64,000 nt of DNA from Martinezella lusitana (lineage in GTDB: Bacteria > Pseudomonadota > Alphaproteobacteria > Rhizobiales > Rhizobiaceae), in assembly GCF_016901135.1 (NCBI RefSeq), contig NZ_JAFEVL010000073.1, positions 62,001 to 126,000 of the forward strand, given 5' to 3'. The notes under the pieces were generated by a model. The model searched no databases and had not been told where the DNA came from. It worked only from the letters and a program-made list of their open reading frames with translations. This document shows positions 43,749 through 52,174 of the stretch, piece by piece. The translations under genes were made by a program, and so were the position numbers. Each line of letters starts with the position of its first letter. Position 1 is the stretch's first letter.

Positions 43749-44591
43749 TTATGCGGCGTCCTTTGGGAAATCCGTCGATATGGCCAGTTCGCGCCAGTCG
43801 GCCAACTCCTTGGCGACATACTCATTCTTGGTCTCGATCGCGCCGACCGTATCGGAGCCGAAAGGCATGCGCAGTGGCGGGTTGGTCGAATGTGCAAGCG
43901 TGATCATCGACTTTGCAAGCCGTGCCGGATCGCCGGGCTGGCCGTGGTTATGACCGGCGGCGAAATCGCGCATTGCCCCGGCAGGCGTGTCCTTATAGTC
44001 GGCAATCGAGCTCGGGCTGACGGCGAGCGAGCTTTCGTCAAGGAAATCGGTCCGGAAGAAACCGGGTTCGACGACAGTGACCTTGATGCCGAGCGGCTGC
44101 AGTTCCGTCGCCATTGCTTCGGACAGGCCTTCGACCGCGAACTTTGTCGAGCAATAGACGCCCCAACCGGCAAAGCTTTGATAGCCACCGACCGAGGACA
44201 TGTTGATCACATGGCCTGAGCGCTGTCGGCGCATATGCGGCAGGATTGCGCGGGTAACTTTCAGCAGACCGAAGACGTTGGTGGCGTAAAGCTTTTCGAT
44301 TTCCTCGGCGCTTGCCTCTTCCACTGCACCCAGCAGCCCGTAGCCGGCATTGTTGACAAGGATATCGATCTTGCCGAAGTGCTTGACGGCTATCGCAGCG
44401 GCTTCATGGGCCTGCGCTTCGTTCGACACGTCGAGCGCGATGGGCAGCAGGTTCGGATGATTGCCGAATTTCTCTGCCAGGCCGGCGGGATTGCGGGCCG
44501 TGGCAACGACGGCGTCGCCGGTGGCGAGGGCTTCCTGAGCGATGAGGGCGCCGAAGCCGCGGGATGCACCCGTAATGAACCAAACACGCAT
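43749..44591 (-). CDS. SDR family oxidoreductase
   Basis: 280 aa from the ATG at 44591 (MRVWFITGASRGFGALIA); the frame opens 72 bp earlier. TGASRGFG is the cofactor loop, NNAGYGLLGAVEE the central motif, and Ser in NMSSVGGYQSF with Tyr and Lys in YCSTKFAVEG are catalytic. It belongs to the group often annotated as NADP-dependent short-chain dehydrogenases of unknown substrate. Divergent from a LysR regulator, with a LysR box between them. Confidence 0.88.
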   Translation of the reverse strand: MRVWFITGASRGFGALIAQEALATGDAVVATARNPAGLAEKFGNHPNLLPIALDVSNEAQAHEAAAIAVKHFGKIDILVNNAGYGLLGAVEEASAEEIEKLYATNVFGLLKVTRAILPHMRRQRSGHVINMSSVGGYQSFAGWGVYCSTKFAVEGLSEAMATELQPLGIKVTVVEPGFFRTDFLDESSLAVSPSSIADYKDTPAGAMRDFAAGHNHGQPGDPARLAKSMITLAHSTNPPLRMPFGSDTVGAIETKNEYVAKELADWRELAISTDFPKDAA

Positions 44592-44667
44592 GACTTTCTC
44601 CTTCGTCGGTTTGCAATTCCGTGGGTGGAATTCGCTTGCAGGAGAAAGGTAGCTTGCTGGCATCGTT

Positions 44668-44688
44668 GAGATAATCTACTTTCATCTC
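44668..44688. promoter_or_regulatory. LysR-type operator, GAGAT-N11-ATCTC
   Basis: Perfect 5-bp dyad containing T-N11-A, the classical LysR recognition pattern. It lies in the 123-bp gap between the SDR gene and its divergent LysR regulator. Confidence 0.7.
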
Positions 44689-44698
44689 CATGAAGTGC

Positions 44699-44711
44699 TG
44701 AGAAATTCTCA
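44699..44711. promoter_or_regulatory. short palindrome at the lysR start
   Basis: TGAGAA-A-TTCTCA, ending 3 bp before the ATG of the LysR gene. Possibly a second contact site for autoregulation. Confidence 0.4.
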
Positions 44712-44714
44712 TCA

Positions 44715-45611
44715 ATGCGACGCATCCGTTCGACCGATCTGGCGATCTTCCTGGCGATCGCCCAACACCGCAGCTTTCGGAAAGCCGCGGTGGAGCTCGG
44801 CGTGACGGCTTCCGCACTCAGCCATTCGCTGCGTGCGATCGAGGAACGGTTGGACGTGCGGTTGGTGAACCGCACCACGCGCGGCGTCGGATTGACGGAG
44901 GCCGGCGAGCGCCTGTTCGACCGCATCCGCCCGGCTTTTCTCGACATCGATGATGCGCTCGATGATCTCGATAAATTCCGCAGCCAGCCCTACGGCAAGC
45001 TGCGCATCAACGCCCCGCGCCCTGCCGCCAAGATGGTGTTGCTGCCGATCGTGTCACGGTTCCTGAGGGCTTACTCCGCTGTCGAAATCGAGATCGTGGT
45101 GGACGACGCGCTGGTGGACACGGTCTCTGGCGGTTTCGACGCCGGCATACGCTTCGGCGAAAGCATCGCCGCCGACATGATCGCCGTCCCCATTGGCCCT
45201 CGCCAGCGGACAGCGATCGTCGGCTCGCCCGAATATTTTCAGCGTTTCCCCAAACCGGCCACGCCGTACGAGCTGAAAGATCACTCTTGCATCCGCTACC
45301 GTTTCGCCAGCGGCACCTACTATCGCTGGGAATTCGAACGCGGGGGCATCGAGCTGGAGATCGAGGTACAGGGACCACTGACGCTCGGTGATCTCGACAT
45401 AATGCTCGACGCTGCCGTCAATGGCTCCGGTCTTGCTTTCCTGTTTGAGGATCACGCCCGGCCGGCCTTGGAGGATGGCCGGCTGATACGCGTGCTGGAG
45501 GACTGGTGCCCCTACTATCCGGGCTTCTTCCTCTATTATCCGAGCCGTCGGCAGTTGCCGACGGCCTTGCGCGCTTTTGTCGATTTCGTGAAGAGCGACG
45601 ACGGCCGCTAG
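44715..45611 (+). CDS. LysR family transcriptional regulator
   Basis: 298 aa. The N-terminal winged helix-turn-helix is at about residues 5-65 (FLAIAQHRSFRKAAVELGVT and LVNRTTRGVGLTEAGERL), and the periplasmic-binding-like effector domain follows. The local subgroup resembles regulators that control an adjacent SDR or quinone oxidoreductase. Divergent from the SDR gene with a T-N11-A box between, so it probably activates that gene and represses itself. Effector unknown. Confidence 0.93.
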   Translation: MRRIRSTDLAIFLAIAQHRSFRKAAVELGVTASALSHSLRAIEERLDVRLVNRTTRGVGLTEAGERLFDRIRPAFLDIDDALDDLDKFRSQPYGKLRINAPRPAAKMVLLPIVSRFLRAYSAVEIEIVVDDALVDTVSGGFDAGIRFGESIAADMIAVPIGPRQRTAIVGSPEYFQRFPKPATPYELKDHSCIRYRFASGTYYRWEFERGGIELEIEVQGPLTLGDLDIMLDAAVNGSGLAFLFEDHARPALEDGRLIRVLEDWCPYYPGFFLYYPSRRQLPTALRAFVDFVKSDDGR

Positions 45612-45629
45612 AGCTAAGCCGCGGCGACG

Positions 45630-46223
45630 TCAGCCCTGCGGCTTCATCGTCGGATAGTCGGGAAAATGCTTCTCGAATTTATACGCCCAATCGATCAGGC
45701 CGGCATGGTCCGCTTCCCATTGTCCTTCGAAGCGGAGCTGCAGGTAGCCGATGAGGGCAGCGAGCGCGAAATGCCCCGCATGCAGCCTCTTGCCGATCTT
45801 CGGCGGCTCGGCATCGAGATGGGTGAGGACGCGGCTTATCTTGGTCCATTGCCGGTCGATCCAGGGCTGGTGCTGCTTCTCCGCCTCGCGAAAGCGTCGC
45901 TCATAGACGATCGACAGGAGGCACTCGTTGGTGCCGTCGCACAAAGCTTCCAGAACCTCCACCTCGGTACGCTTGCCATTCTTTGAGGGGTAGAGTTTGC
46001 CCTCCAGCCGATGAAAATGATGCATGATGGCGCGGCTGTCGAAAATGGCGTCGCCATCGCCTGTCAGCAATGTCGGGATCTTGCCGAGCGGGTTGTTGTC
46101 GATGAGGAGCGTCGGACCGGCATTGGTATCGACACGGATCTCCTCGAGCTCGATGCCGAGATGGCGGGCTGCCATGCGCACCTTGCTGGAAAAGGGGGAG
46201 GTGGACGAGCAGAGAAGTCTCAT
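45630..46223 (-). CDS. glutathione S-transferase
   Basis: 197 aa. Thioredoxin-like N-domain (RLLCSSTSPFSSKVRMAARH, with Ser/Cys near residues 5-10 as the glutathione-activating site) and NPLGKIPTLL with the cis-Pro, then DSRAIMHHF and a helical C-domain ending in WAYKFEKHFPDYPTMKPQ. Substrate is unknown. Convergent with the LysR gene, 18 bp away. Confidence 0.9.
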   Translation of the reverse strand: MRLLCSSTSPFSSKVRMAARHLGIELEEIRVDTNAGPTLLIDNNPLGKIPTLLTGDGDAIFDSRAIMHHFHRLEGKLYPSKNGKRTEVEVLEALCDGTNECLLSIVYERRFREAEKQHQPWIDRQWTKISRVLTHLDAEPPKIGKRLHAGHFALAALIGYLQLRFEGQWEADHAGLIDWAYKFEKHFPDYPTMKPQG

Positions 46224-46253
46224 GGGATCACCTGTGGGATGGGCGGGAGGAAA

Positions 46254-47105
46254 TCAATGTTCGCCACGCAGCCAGAAGGCGCGTTGCGAGGCGAAGCGGT
46301 CCTGCGCCAACATATCTTTCAGCGCCGGCAACAGCGCATGCAATTCGTCCTTCAACGTGAAGGGCGGATTGACGATGATGAGGCCGGAACCGGTAAGCCC
46401 GGCGAAGCCGCGGTCGCTTTTGACCGTCAGTTCGGCGCAGAGCATCTTCGGCACCTCCAATGCCTGCAGTGCCTCGTGAAACTGCTTGATCGGCGCATCC
46501 TTCTTGATCGGATACCAGAGGCAATAGGTACCACCGGGAAAGCGGTGCCAGGCTCTCGCCAGGCCGCCGACCAGCCGCTCATATTCGCCGTCTTCCTCAA
46601 AGGGCGGGTCGACCAGCACGATGCCGCGCTTCTCCTTCGGCGGCAGATGCGCGCCGAGCGCCAGCCAGCCGTCAAGCTCGGTGATGCGCGCATGATGGTC
46701 GCCTTCGAACAGCCGGTGCAGCCGCTGGAAGTCCTCGGGGTGCAGCTCCATGGCTGACAGCCGGTCCTGCGGGCGGAACAGCATGCGGGCGAGCTTCGGC
46801 GAACCGGGATAGAATTGCAGGCCGCCTTCGGGATTGAGCTCGCGAACGGCGGTCAGATAGGGCTCCAGCAGATCGGAGACCTGCGGCACGAGTTCCGCTG
46901 CGAGAAGCCGGCCGATACCATCCTGCCATTCGCCGGTCTTCTGCGCTTCCTCCAAAGAGAGATCGTAGAGTCCGATGCCGGCATGGGTGTCCAGAACACG
47001 GAACGCCTTGTCCTTGTTCTGCATGTAGCGGACGAGGCGGGCGAGCACCGCGTGCTTGAGCACATCGGCGAAGTTGCCCGCGTGGTAGATATGCCGATAG
47101 TTCAT
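46254..47105 (-). CDS. rlmJ: 23S rRNA (adenine2030-N6)-methyltransferase
   Basis: 283 aa from the ATG at 47105 (MNYRHIYHAGNFADVLKH), the strict RlmJ start. VLDTHAGIGLYDL is the SAM motif and IVLVDPPFEEDGEY is the DPPF catalytic motif. It methylates A2030 of 23S rRNA. Divergent from the molybdopterin oxidoreductase gene. Confidence 0.95.
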   Translation of the reverse strand: MNYRHIYHAGNFADVLKHAVLARLVRYMQNKDKAFRVLDTHAGIGLYDLSLEEAQKTGEWQDGIGRLLAAELVPQVSDLLEPYLTAVRELNPEGGLQFYPGSPKLARMLFRPQDRLSAMELHPEDFQRLHRLFEGDHHARITELDGWLALGAHLPPKEKRGIVLVDPPFEEDGEYERLVGGLARAWHRFPGGTYCLWYPIKKDAPIKQFHEALQALEVPKMLCAELTVKSDRGFAGLTGSGLIIVNPPFTLKDELHALLPALKDMLAQDRFASQRAFWLRGEH

Positions 47106-47186
47106 TGTCGGTGAAGTCCGCATGAATTGTTGCGATGGGCCGGATTATCCCTAGTGGCCGGTCATCGCTTGAAATATAGAAACATC

Positions 47187-49310
47187 ATGAACATTGCGAC
47201 CCCTATTCAAGCCAAATCCCGCACTGGTCACACGGCCTGTCCGCATGACTGTCCCTCCACCTGCGCGCTGGAGATCGATCTGACGGAGGACGGCCGGATC
47301 GGCCGCGTCCGCGGCGCCAATGATCATTCCTATACATCCGGCGTCATCTGCGCCAAGGTCGCCCGCTATGCCGAGCGCCTCTATCATCAAGATCGTCTGA
47401 TGAAGCCGCTGCGCCGCGCCGGCGCCAAGGGCGAGGGGCGCTGGCAGGAGATTTCCTGGGATGACGCGCTGGACGAGATCGCCGAGGCTTTCGTCAAGGC
47501 CGAAGCCAAGGACGGCAGCGAGGCGATCTGGCCTTATTTTTATGCCGGCACCATGGGCTGGGTCCAACGCGATTCCATCGATCGCCTTCGCCATGCGAAA
47601 CGCTATTCCGGCTTTTTTTCCTCGATCTGCACCAACCCGGCCTGGACCGGCTTCACCATGGCGACGGGTGTGTTGCGCGGTCCCGATCCGCGGGAGATGG
47701 GCCGTACCGATTGCGTCGTCATCTGGGGCACGAATGCGGTCGCGACGCAGGTCAACGTGATGACGCATGCGGTCAAGTCCCGCAAGGAACGCGGCGCCAA
47801 GATCGTCGTCGTCGATATCTATGACAATCCGACGATGAAGCAGGCCGATCTGGCGCTGATCGTCAAGCCGGGCACGGATGCGGCACTGGCCTGCGCCGTC
47901 ATGCATATCGCCTTCCGTGATGGCTATGCCGATCGCGCCTATATGGCAAAATATGCCGATGATCCGGCGGGCCTTGAAGATCACCTGAAATCGAAGACGC
48001 CTACCTGGGCCGCCGGCATTACCGGCCTTTCAGTGGATGAGATTGAAGCCTTTGCAAAGCTTGTGGGAACGACGAAGAAGACCTATTTCCGCCTCGGCTA
48101 CGGTTTCACCCGCCAGCGCAACGGCGCCATCGCCATGCATGCGGCCGCCTCGATCGCCACGGTGCTGGGGTCCTGGCAATATGAGGGCGGCGGTGCCTTT
48201 CATTCGAACAGCGATATCTTCCGCATGGACGCGAGCGAGCTGACCGGTCGGTCCATGAAGGATTTAGATATCCGCATGATCGATCAGTCGCAGATCGGTC
48301 GGGCGCTGACCGGCGATGCCGTCGCGCTTCGCCATCGCGGGCCGGTGACGGCGATGCTGATCCAGAACACCAATCCGGTGAACATCGCGCCCGAGCAACG
48401 GCTGGTGAAGCGCGGCTTTGCCCGTTCCGATCTCTTCGTTGCCGTGCACGAGCAGTTCATGACCGACACGGCCGAGATGGCCGATATCGTCATACCCGCC
48501 ACCATGTTCGTCGAGCATGACGACATCTACCGCGCCGGCGGCCAGAACCACATTCTTCTTGGCCCGAAGCTGGTCGAGCCGCCGCCGACGGTGCGCAGCA
48601 ATCTCTTCGTCATCGAGGAGCTGGCCAAGCGCCTCGGCGTGGCGGATCGCCCCGGCTTCGGCTTTTCCGCCCGCGAGATGGTCGATCGGATTCTAGCGAA
48701 AAGTGGATTGCCGGATTACGATTATTTCCTCGAACATAAATGGTTCGACCGCCAGCCGGCTTTCGAGGATGCGCATTTTCTGAACGGCTTTGGCCATCCC
48801 GACGGCAAGTTCCGGTTCCGCCCCGATTGGGTCAACCAGCCGGCGCCGAACCGCCCGCCTGCGTCAGTCGGATTACTCGGCCCGCATATCGAGCTGCCGG
48901 AATTCCCGGATCAGGTCGATGTCATCGAAGTGGCCGATCCGGACCATCCGTTCAGGCTCGCCACCTCGCCGTCGCGCAACTTCCTGAATTCGAGCTTCGC
49001 GGAAACCAAGACCTCGCGGCAGAAGGAAGGCCGCCCCGAGGTGATGATCAATCCGGCCGATGCCGAGGCGCTCGATGTCATCCATGGCGATCTGGTCCGC
49101 ATCGGCAATACGAGAGGCGATATTCGCCTCCATGCGCGCGTGACGACGGAGGTGAAGCCGGGCGTGCTGATTGCCGAGGGGCTTTGGCCGAACAAGGCCC
49201 ATGTCGACGGCGAGGGCATCAACGTGCTCACCGGCGCCGACCCGGTCGCGCCCTATGGCGGTGCGGCCGTTCACGATAACAAGGTATGGCTGCGCAAGGA
49301 TACGGCATGA
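47187..49310 (+). CDS. molybdopterin-dependent oxidoreductase
   Basis: 707 aa from the ATG at 47187; the frame opens 60 bp earlier. CPHDCPSTC with a fourth Cys in SGVICAK binds a 4Fe-4S cluster near the N-terminus. Cofactor-binding domains follow (VVIWGTNAVATQVNVM, NTNPVNIAPE) and the molydopterin dinucleotide-binding C-terminal domain begins near RLATSPSRNFLNSSF. No Tat signal is visible, so it is cytoplasmic. Substrate is unknown; the closest group is formate dehydrogenase/DMSO reductase-like proteins of unassigned function. Overlaps the Nudix gene by 4 bp. Confidence 0.88.
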   Translation: MNIATPIQAKSRTGHTACPHDCPSTCALEIDLTEDGRIGRVRGANDHSYTSGVICAKVARYAERLYHQDRLMKPLRRAGAKGEGRWQEISWDDALDEIAEAFVKAEAKDGSEAIWPYFYAGTMGWVQRDSIDRLRHAKRYSGFFSSICTNPAWTGFTMATGVLRGPDPREMGRTDCVVIWGTNAVATQVNVMTHAVKSRKERGAKIVVVDIYDNPTMKQADLALIVKPGTDAALACAVMHIAFRDGYADRAYMAKYADDPAGLEDHLKSKTPTWAAGITGLSVDEIEAFAKLVGTTKKTYFRLGYGFTRQRNGAIAMHAAASIATVLGSWQYEGGGAFHSNSDIFRMDASELTGRSMKDLDIRMIDQSQIGRALTGDAVALRHRGPVTAMLIQNTNPVNIAPEQRLVKRGFARSDLFVAVHEQFMTDTAEMADIVIPATMFVEHDDIYRAGGQNHILLGPKLVEPPPTVRSNLFVIEELAKRLGVADRPGFGFSAREMVDRILAKSGLPDYDYFLEHKWFDRQPAFEDAHFLNGFGHPDGKFRFRPDWVNQPAPNRPPASVGLLGPHIELPEFPDQVDVIEVADPDHPFRLATSPSRNFLNSSFAETKTSRQKEGRPEVMINPADAEALDVIHGDLVRIGNTRGDIRLHARVTTEVKPGVLIAEGLWPNKAHVDGEGINVLTGADPVAPYGGAAVHDNKVWLRKDTA

Positions 49311-49900
49311 GCGAATTCGGAAAGGCGAAAGCCGAAATCGTCAGCGAGAAGACGTTGGCGGATCAATGGACACGGCTCAGCAGCTATGACGTCGACTACA
49401 CGGATTCGCACGGCGAGAAGCATCGCCTGAAGCGCGAGATCTATCACCGCACGCCGGCCGCCTGCACCCTACTCTACGATCCCGCCCGTGAGACGGTCGT
49501 GCTCGTCCGGCAATACCGTCTGCCGTCGCAGCTTGCCGGCCTGCCGGCATGGATGATCGAAGTGCCCGCCGGCCTGCTCGATGGTGACGAGCCGGAAGCA
49601 GCGATCCGGCGCGAGGCCATGGAGGAGACCGGGTTTCGCGTTCGCGATGTCCGCTTCCTCTTCAAGGCAATGACCTCGCCGGGTGCCGTGACCGAGATCA
49701 TCCATTTCTTCGCCGCCGTGATCGATACGTCCGATCGGGTCGCCGACGGCGGCGGGCTTGCCGAGGAACATGAGGATATCGAGGTGATGGAAATTCGATT
49801 GTCCGATGCGATGGCAATGATCGAGGCGGGCGATATCTACGATGCCAAGACGGTCATTCTGCTGCAATGGGCGGCCCTGAACAGGGCCAGCCTGAAGTAG
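49307..49900 (+). CDS. Nudix hydrolase, NudK-like
   Basis: 197 aa from the ATG at 49307, which overlaps the upstream stop (ATGA). The Nudix box is GLLDGDEPEAAIRREAMEET, one residue shorter than the textbook spacing but with the same length as E. coli NudK (GDP-mannose pyrophosphatase). VVLVRQYRLPSQLAGLPAWM precedes it, as in ADP-ribose/GDP-mannose hydrolases. Coupled translation with the molybdenum enzyme suggests a linked role, but no known pathway joins them. Confidence 0.88.
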   Translation: MSEFGKAKAEIVSEKTLADQWTRLSSYDVDYTDSHGEKHRLKREIYHRTPAACTLLYDPARETVVLVRQYRLPSQLAGLPAWMIEVPAGLLDGDEPEAAIRREAMEETGFRVRDVRFLFKAMTSPGAVTEIIHFFAAVIDTSDRVADGGGLAEEHEDIEVMEIRLSDAMAMIEAGDIYDAKTVILLQWAALNRASLK

Positions 49901-50048
49901 GTCCGTCGAAGTCAGGGAGCTAGGCCCGAAACTATGCTCCGGCCTTCATCACCGTGTCACGAATCGAGACTACCGGGGCGTGCTGGCCGAAAACGTCCGG
50001 ACGTGTCGGTGCCTTTTAGATGATAGACGCTGTTTCAGGAGAAAGCCG

Positions 50049-51218
50049 ATGTGGCTCAGCAATTTCACGCTCGTTCTTCCCAATGAAGTCGTCGACCGGG
50101 GTGCCGTGCGCATCGAGGACGGCGTGATTGCCGAAATCCGCTCGGAACCGGTGGAGCAGCCGACGTTTGACGGCGGTGGCCGTTTGCTGATGCCGGGTTT
50201 CGTCGATCTGCACTGCGATATGATTGAGCGCGAGATTGCGCCGCGACCGAACGCCATGATGCCGATCGATTTCGGCATTCACGAGCTGGACAAGAAGCTG
50301 GCTGCAGCCGGCGTCACGACGGCCTTTGCCGCGCTCTCCTTTGCGACCGAAAGCGTCTACGGTCACGTCCGCTCGCTCGAAACCACTTCGGCTGTGATCC
50401 GCGGCATCGACAGCCTGCGTAATGACCTCCTGATCGATCACCGCGTTCATGCCCGCTATGAAATTACCAATCTGGGCGCGGCACTGACCCTGGAGCGGCT
50501 TTTGGAGGACGGCGTCATCGACATGGTCTCTCTGACCGACCACACGCCGGGGCAGGGGCAGTACAACGATATCGAAAGCTACATCCGCAGCATGTCCGAG
50601 CGTCGCTCCATGTCGCGCGAGGCTGCCGAGGAAGTCGTGGCGAAGCGCATCGCGCAACGCCAGGATCCGGAGATCGAACGCAAGCTGCACGATGTGGTCG
50701 AGCTTTCGCTGAAACACAAGCTCTCGCTCGCCTCGCATGATGATGACAGCGCCGAGAAGGTAGCGGCGATGCACGATCTCGGCGTGACGATCAGCGAGTT
50801 TCCAGTAACGGGACCGGCCGCCGAAGAGGCTTGCCGCCGCGGCCTCTGGACGCTGATGGGTGCGCCGAACGCGCTGCGCGGTCAGTCCATGTCCGGCAAT
50901 CTCAGTGCCCTGGACGCTGCCCGCGCCGGCCTGCTCGGCATCATCGCCGCCGATTATCATCCGGCCGCTTTCGTGCCGGCGATCTTCAAGATTGCGGAGG
51001 TTGTTGGCGGTGGCCTGCCGGCGGCGGTTGCCATGGCAAGCGCCAATGCTGCTCGTTCGGCCGGCCTCATGGATCGTGGCGAGATCGCTGTCGGCCAGCT
51101 TGCCGATCTGGTTGCCGTCGAGCCCGGCTCGGTTCATCGCATTCGCGCAACCTTCCGCGGCGGCCGCATCGTCTATAGCGACGGCACGCTGCATCCGCTG
51201 ATGGCGATTGCGGCTTGA
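50049..51218 (+). CDS. PhnM-like amidohydrolase (alpha-D-ribose 1-methylphosphonate 5-triphosphate diphosphatase)
   Basis: 389 aa from the ATG at 50049, preceded by CAGGAG; the frame opens 69 bp earlier. Metal ligands appear in VDLHCDMIERE, SLTDHTPGQGQYNDIE, LASHDDDS and IIAADYHPAAF, all typical of PhnM. In the C-P lyase pathway PhnM releases pyrophosphate from the ribosyl triphosphate intermediate. No other phn gene is visible here, so this is either a paralogue of a phn-cluster copy or a related amidohydrolase with another substrate. Confidence 0.85.
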   Translation: MWLSNFTLVLPNEVVDRGAVRIEDGVIAEIRSEPVEQPTFDGGGRLLMPGFVDLHCDMIEREIAPRPNAMMPIDFGIHELDKKLAAAGVTTAFAALSFATESVYGHVRSLETTSAVIRGIDSLRNDLLIDHRVHARYEITNLGAALTLERLLEDGVIDMVSLTDHTPGQGQYNDIESYIRSMSERRSMSREAAEEVVAKRIAQRQDPEIERKLHDVVELSLKHKLSLASHDDDSAEKVAAMHDLGVTISEFPVTGPAAEEACRRGLWTLMGAPNALRGQSMSGNLSALDAARAGLLGIIAADYHPAAFVPAIFKIAEVVGGGLPAAVAMASANAARSAGLMDRGEIAVGQLADLVAVEPGSVHRIRATFRGGRIVYSDGTLHPLMAIAA

Positions 51219-51244
51219 AGAGAAAATTGAAGGGGCGAATTAGG

Positions 51245-51301
51245 GCGCCCGGCGGCCCCTCATCCGCCCTTCGGGCACCTTCTCCCCGAGGGGAGAAGGG
51301 G
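51245..51301. repeat. RIME-like repeat, left copy
   Basis: Starts GCGCCCGGCGGCCCCTCATC and ends with a CTTCTCCCC/GGGGAGAAG hairpin. The same sequence is found inverted at 51427-51480 and again at 59132 and 59224. Confidence 0.75.
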
Positions 51302-51426
51302 TTCGCTAGGCGCACCGACCCCGATAAATGTGTCTCACCGAGAGGGTGAAGCTTCCGCGTTGAAAGGAAGTTGCATGGCTCCGGATGGGTGTGGCCTCCT
51401 CAACGAAACGGGAGCACCAGGAAGTG

Positions 51427-51480
51427 CTCCCCTTCTACCCTGCGGGGAGAAGGTGCCCAAAGGGCGGATGAGGGGGCGCC
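51427..51480. repeat. RIME-like repeat, right copy, inverted
   Basis: Reverse complement of the 51245 copy with few changes. The two face each other across 125 bp, between convergent phnM-like and purN genes; both ends carry GGGCGCC/GGCGCC. Confidence 0.75.
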
Positions 51481-51502
51481 GTTCGGCTCCGTAACTCCCT
51501 AC

Positions 51503-52174
51503 TTAAGCCATATCCCCAAGCAGTGACACGACCTGCCGTCCATGGGCGGCAGGTGTTCTGGCAAGGCTGATGGCCTTGCCGCCTTCCATCCTGACGTTAC
51601 CTTCAGCCAGCAGCCGCAGGGATTGCGGATAGAGCTGATGTTCGACCGTCAGCACACGGGCAGCCAATGCGTCCGCCGTATCGCCGGTCAGCACCGCCAC
51701 CGCTGCCTGGCCGATCACCGGGCCTTCGTCCATGCCTTCGGTGACGAAATGCACCGTGCAGCCGGCAATGCGCATGCCGGCGTCGATGGCGCGCTGATGC
51801 GTGTGCAGACCGGGAAAGAGCGGCAGCAGGGAAGGGTGGATATTGATGATCCGGCCTTCATAACGCTGGATGAACCGGCCGGAAAGCAGCCGCATGTAAC
51901 CCGCAAGGCAGATGATGTCGGGCGACAAGGCTTCCAGCCGAGAAAGGATCGCCTCTTCATGGGCGTCCTTGCTGGCAAAGTCCTTGCGGACGAAGGCGAA
52001 GGTGGCGATGCCCTCGGCCGCTGCCTTTGCCAGTCCGCCGGCATCCGCCTTGTCGGCGATGACGGCGACGATCTCGGCCGGATAATCAGGAGCCGCCGTG
52101 GCCTTCAAAAGGGCCATCATGTTGGAGCCGCCGCCGGAAATGAAGACGACGACGCGTTTGCGCGGCGTGTTCAT
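51503..52174 (-). CDS. purN: phosphoribosylglycinamide formyltransferase
   Basis: 223 aa. VVFISGGGSNMMALL binds the substrate, LAGYMRLLSGRFI follows, and INIHPSLLPLFPGLHTHQRA contains the catalytic His with the later Asp in HFVTEGMDEGPVIGQ. It formylates GAR in purine synthesis. Its ATG overlaps the purM stop by 4 bp. Confidence 0.97.
   Translation of the reverse strand: MNTPRKRVVVFISGGGSNMMALLKATAAPDYPAEIVAVIADKADAGGLAKAAAEGIATFAFVRKDFASKDAHEEAILSRLEALSPDIICLAGYMRLLSGRFIQRYEGRIINIHPSLLPLFPGLHTHQRAIDAGMRIAGCTVHFVTEGMDEGPVIGQAAVAVLTGDTADALAARVLTVEHQLYPQSLRLLAEGNVRMEGGKAISLARTPAAHGRQVVSLLGDMA

Noticed and set aside
49960..49980. GTGTCAC before the phnM-like gene as a PHO box
   Set aside because: The second unit 11 bp further does not match the repeat.
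51241..51490. Repeat block as a CRISPR array
   Set aside because: Only two copies in opposite orientation, palindromic, with no regular spacers and no cas genes.
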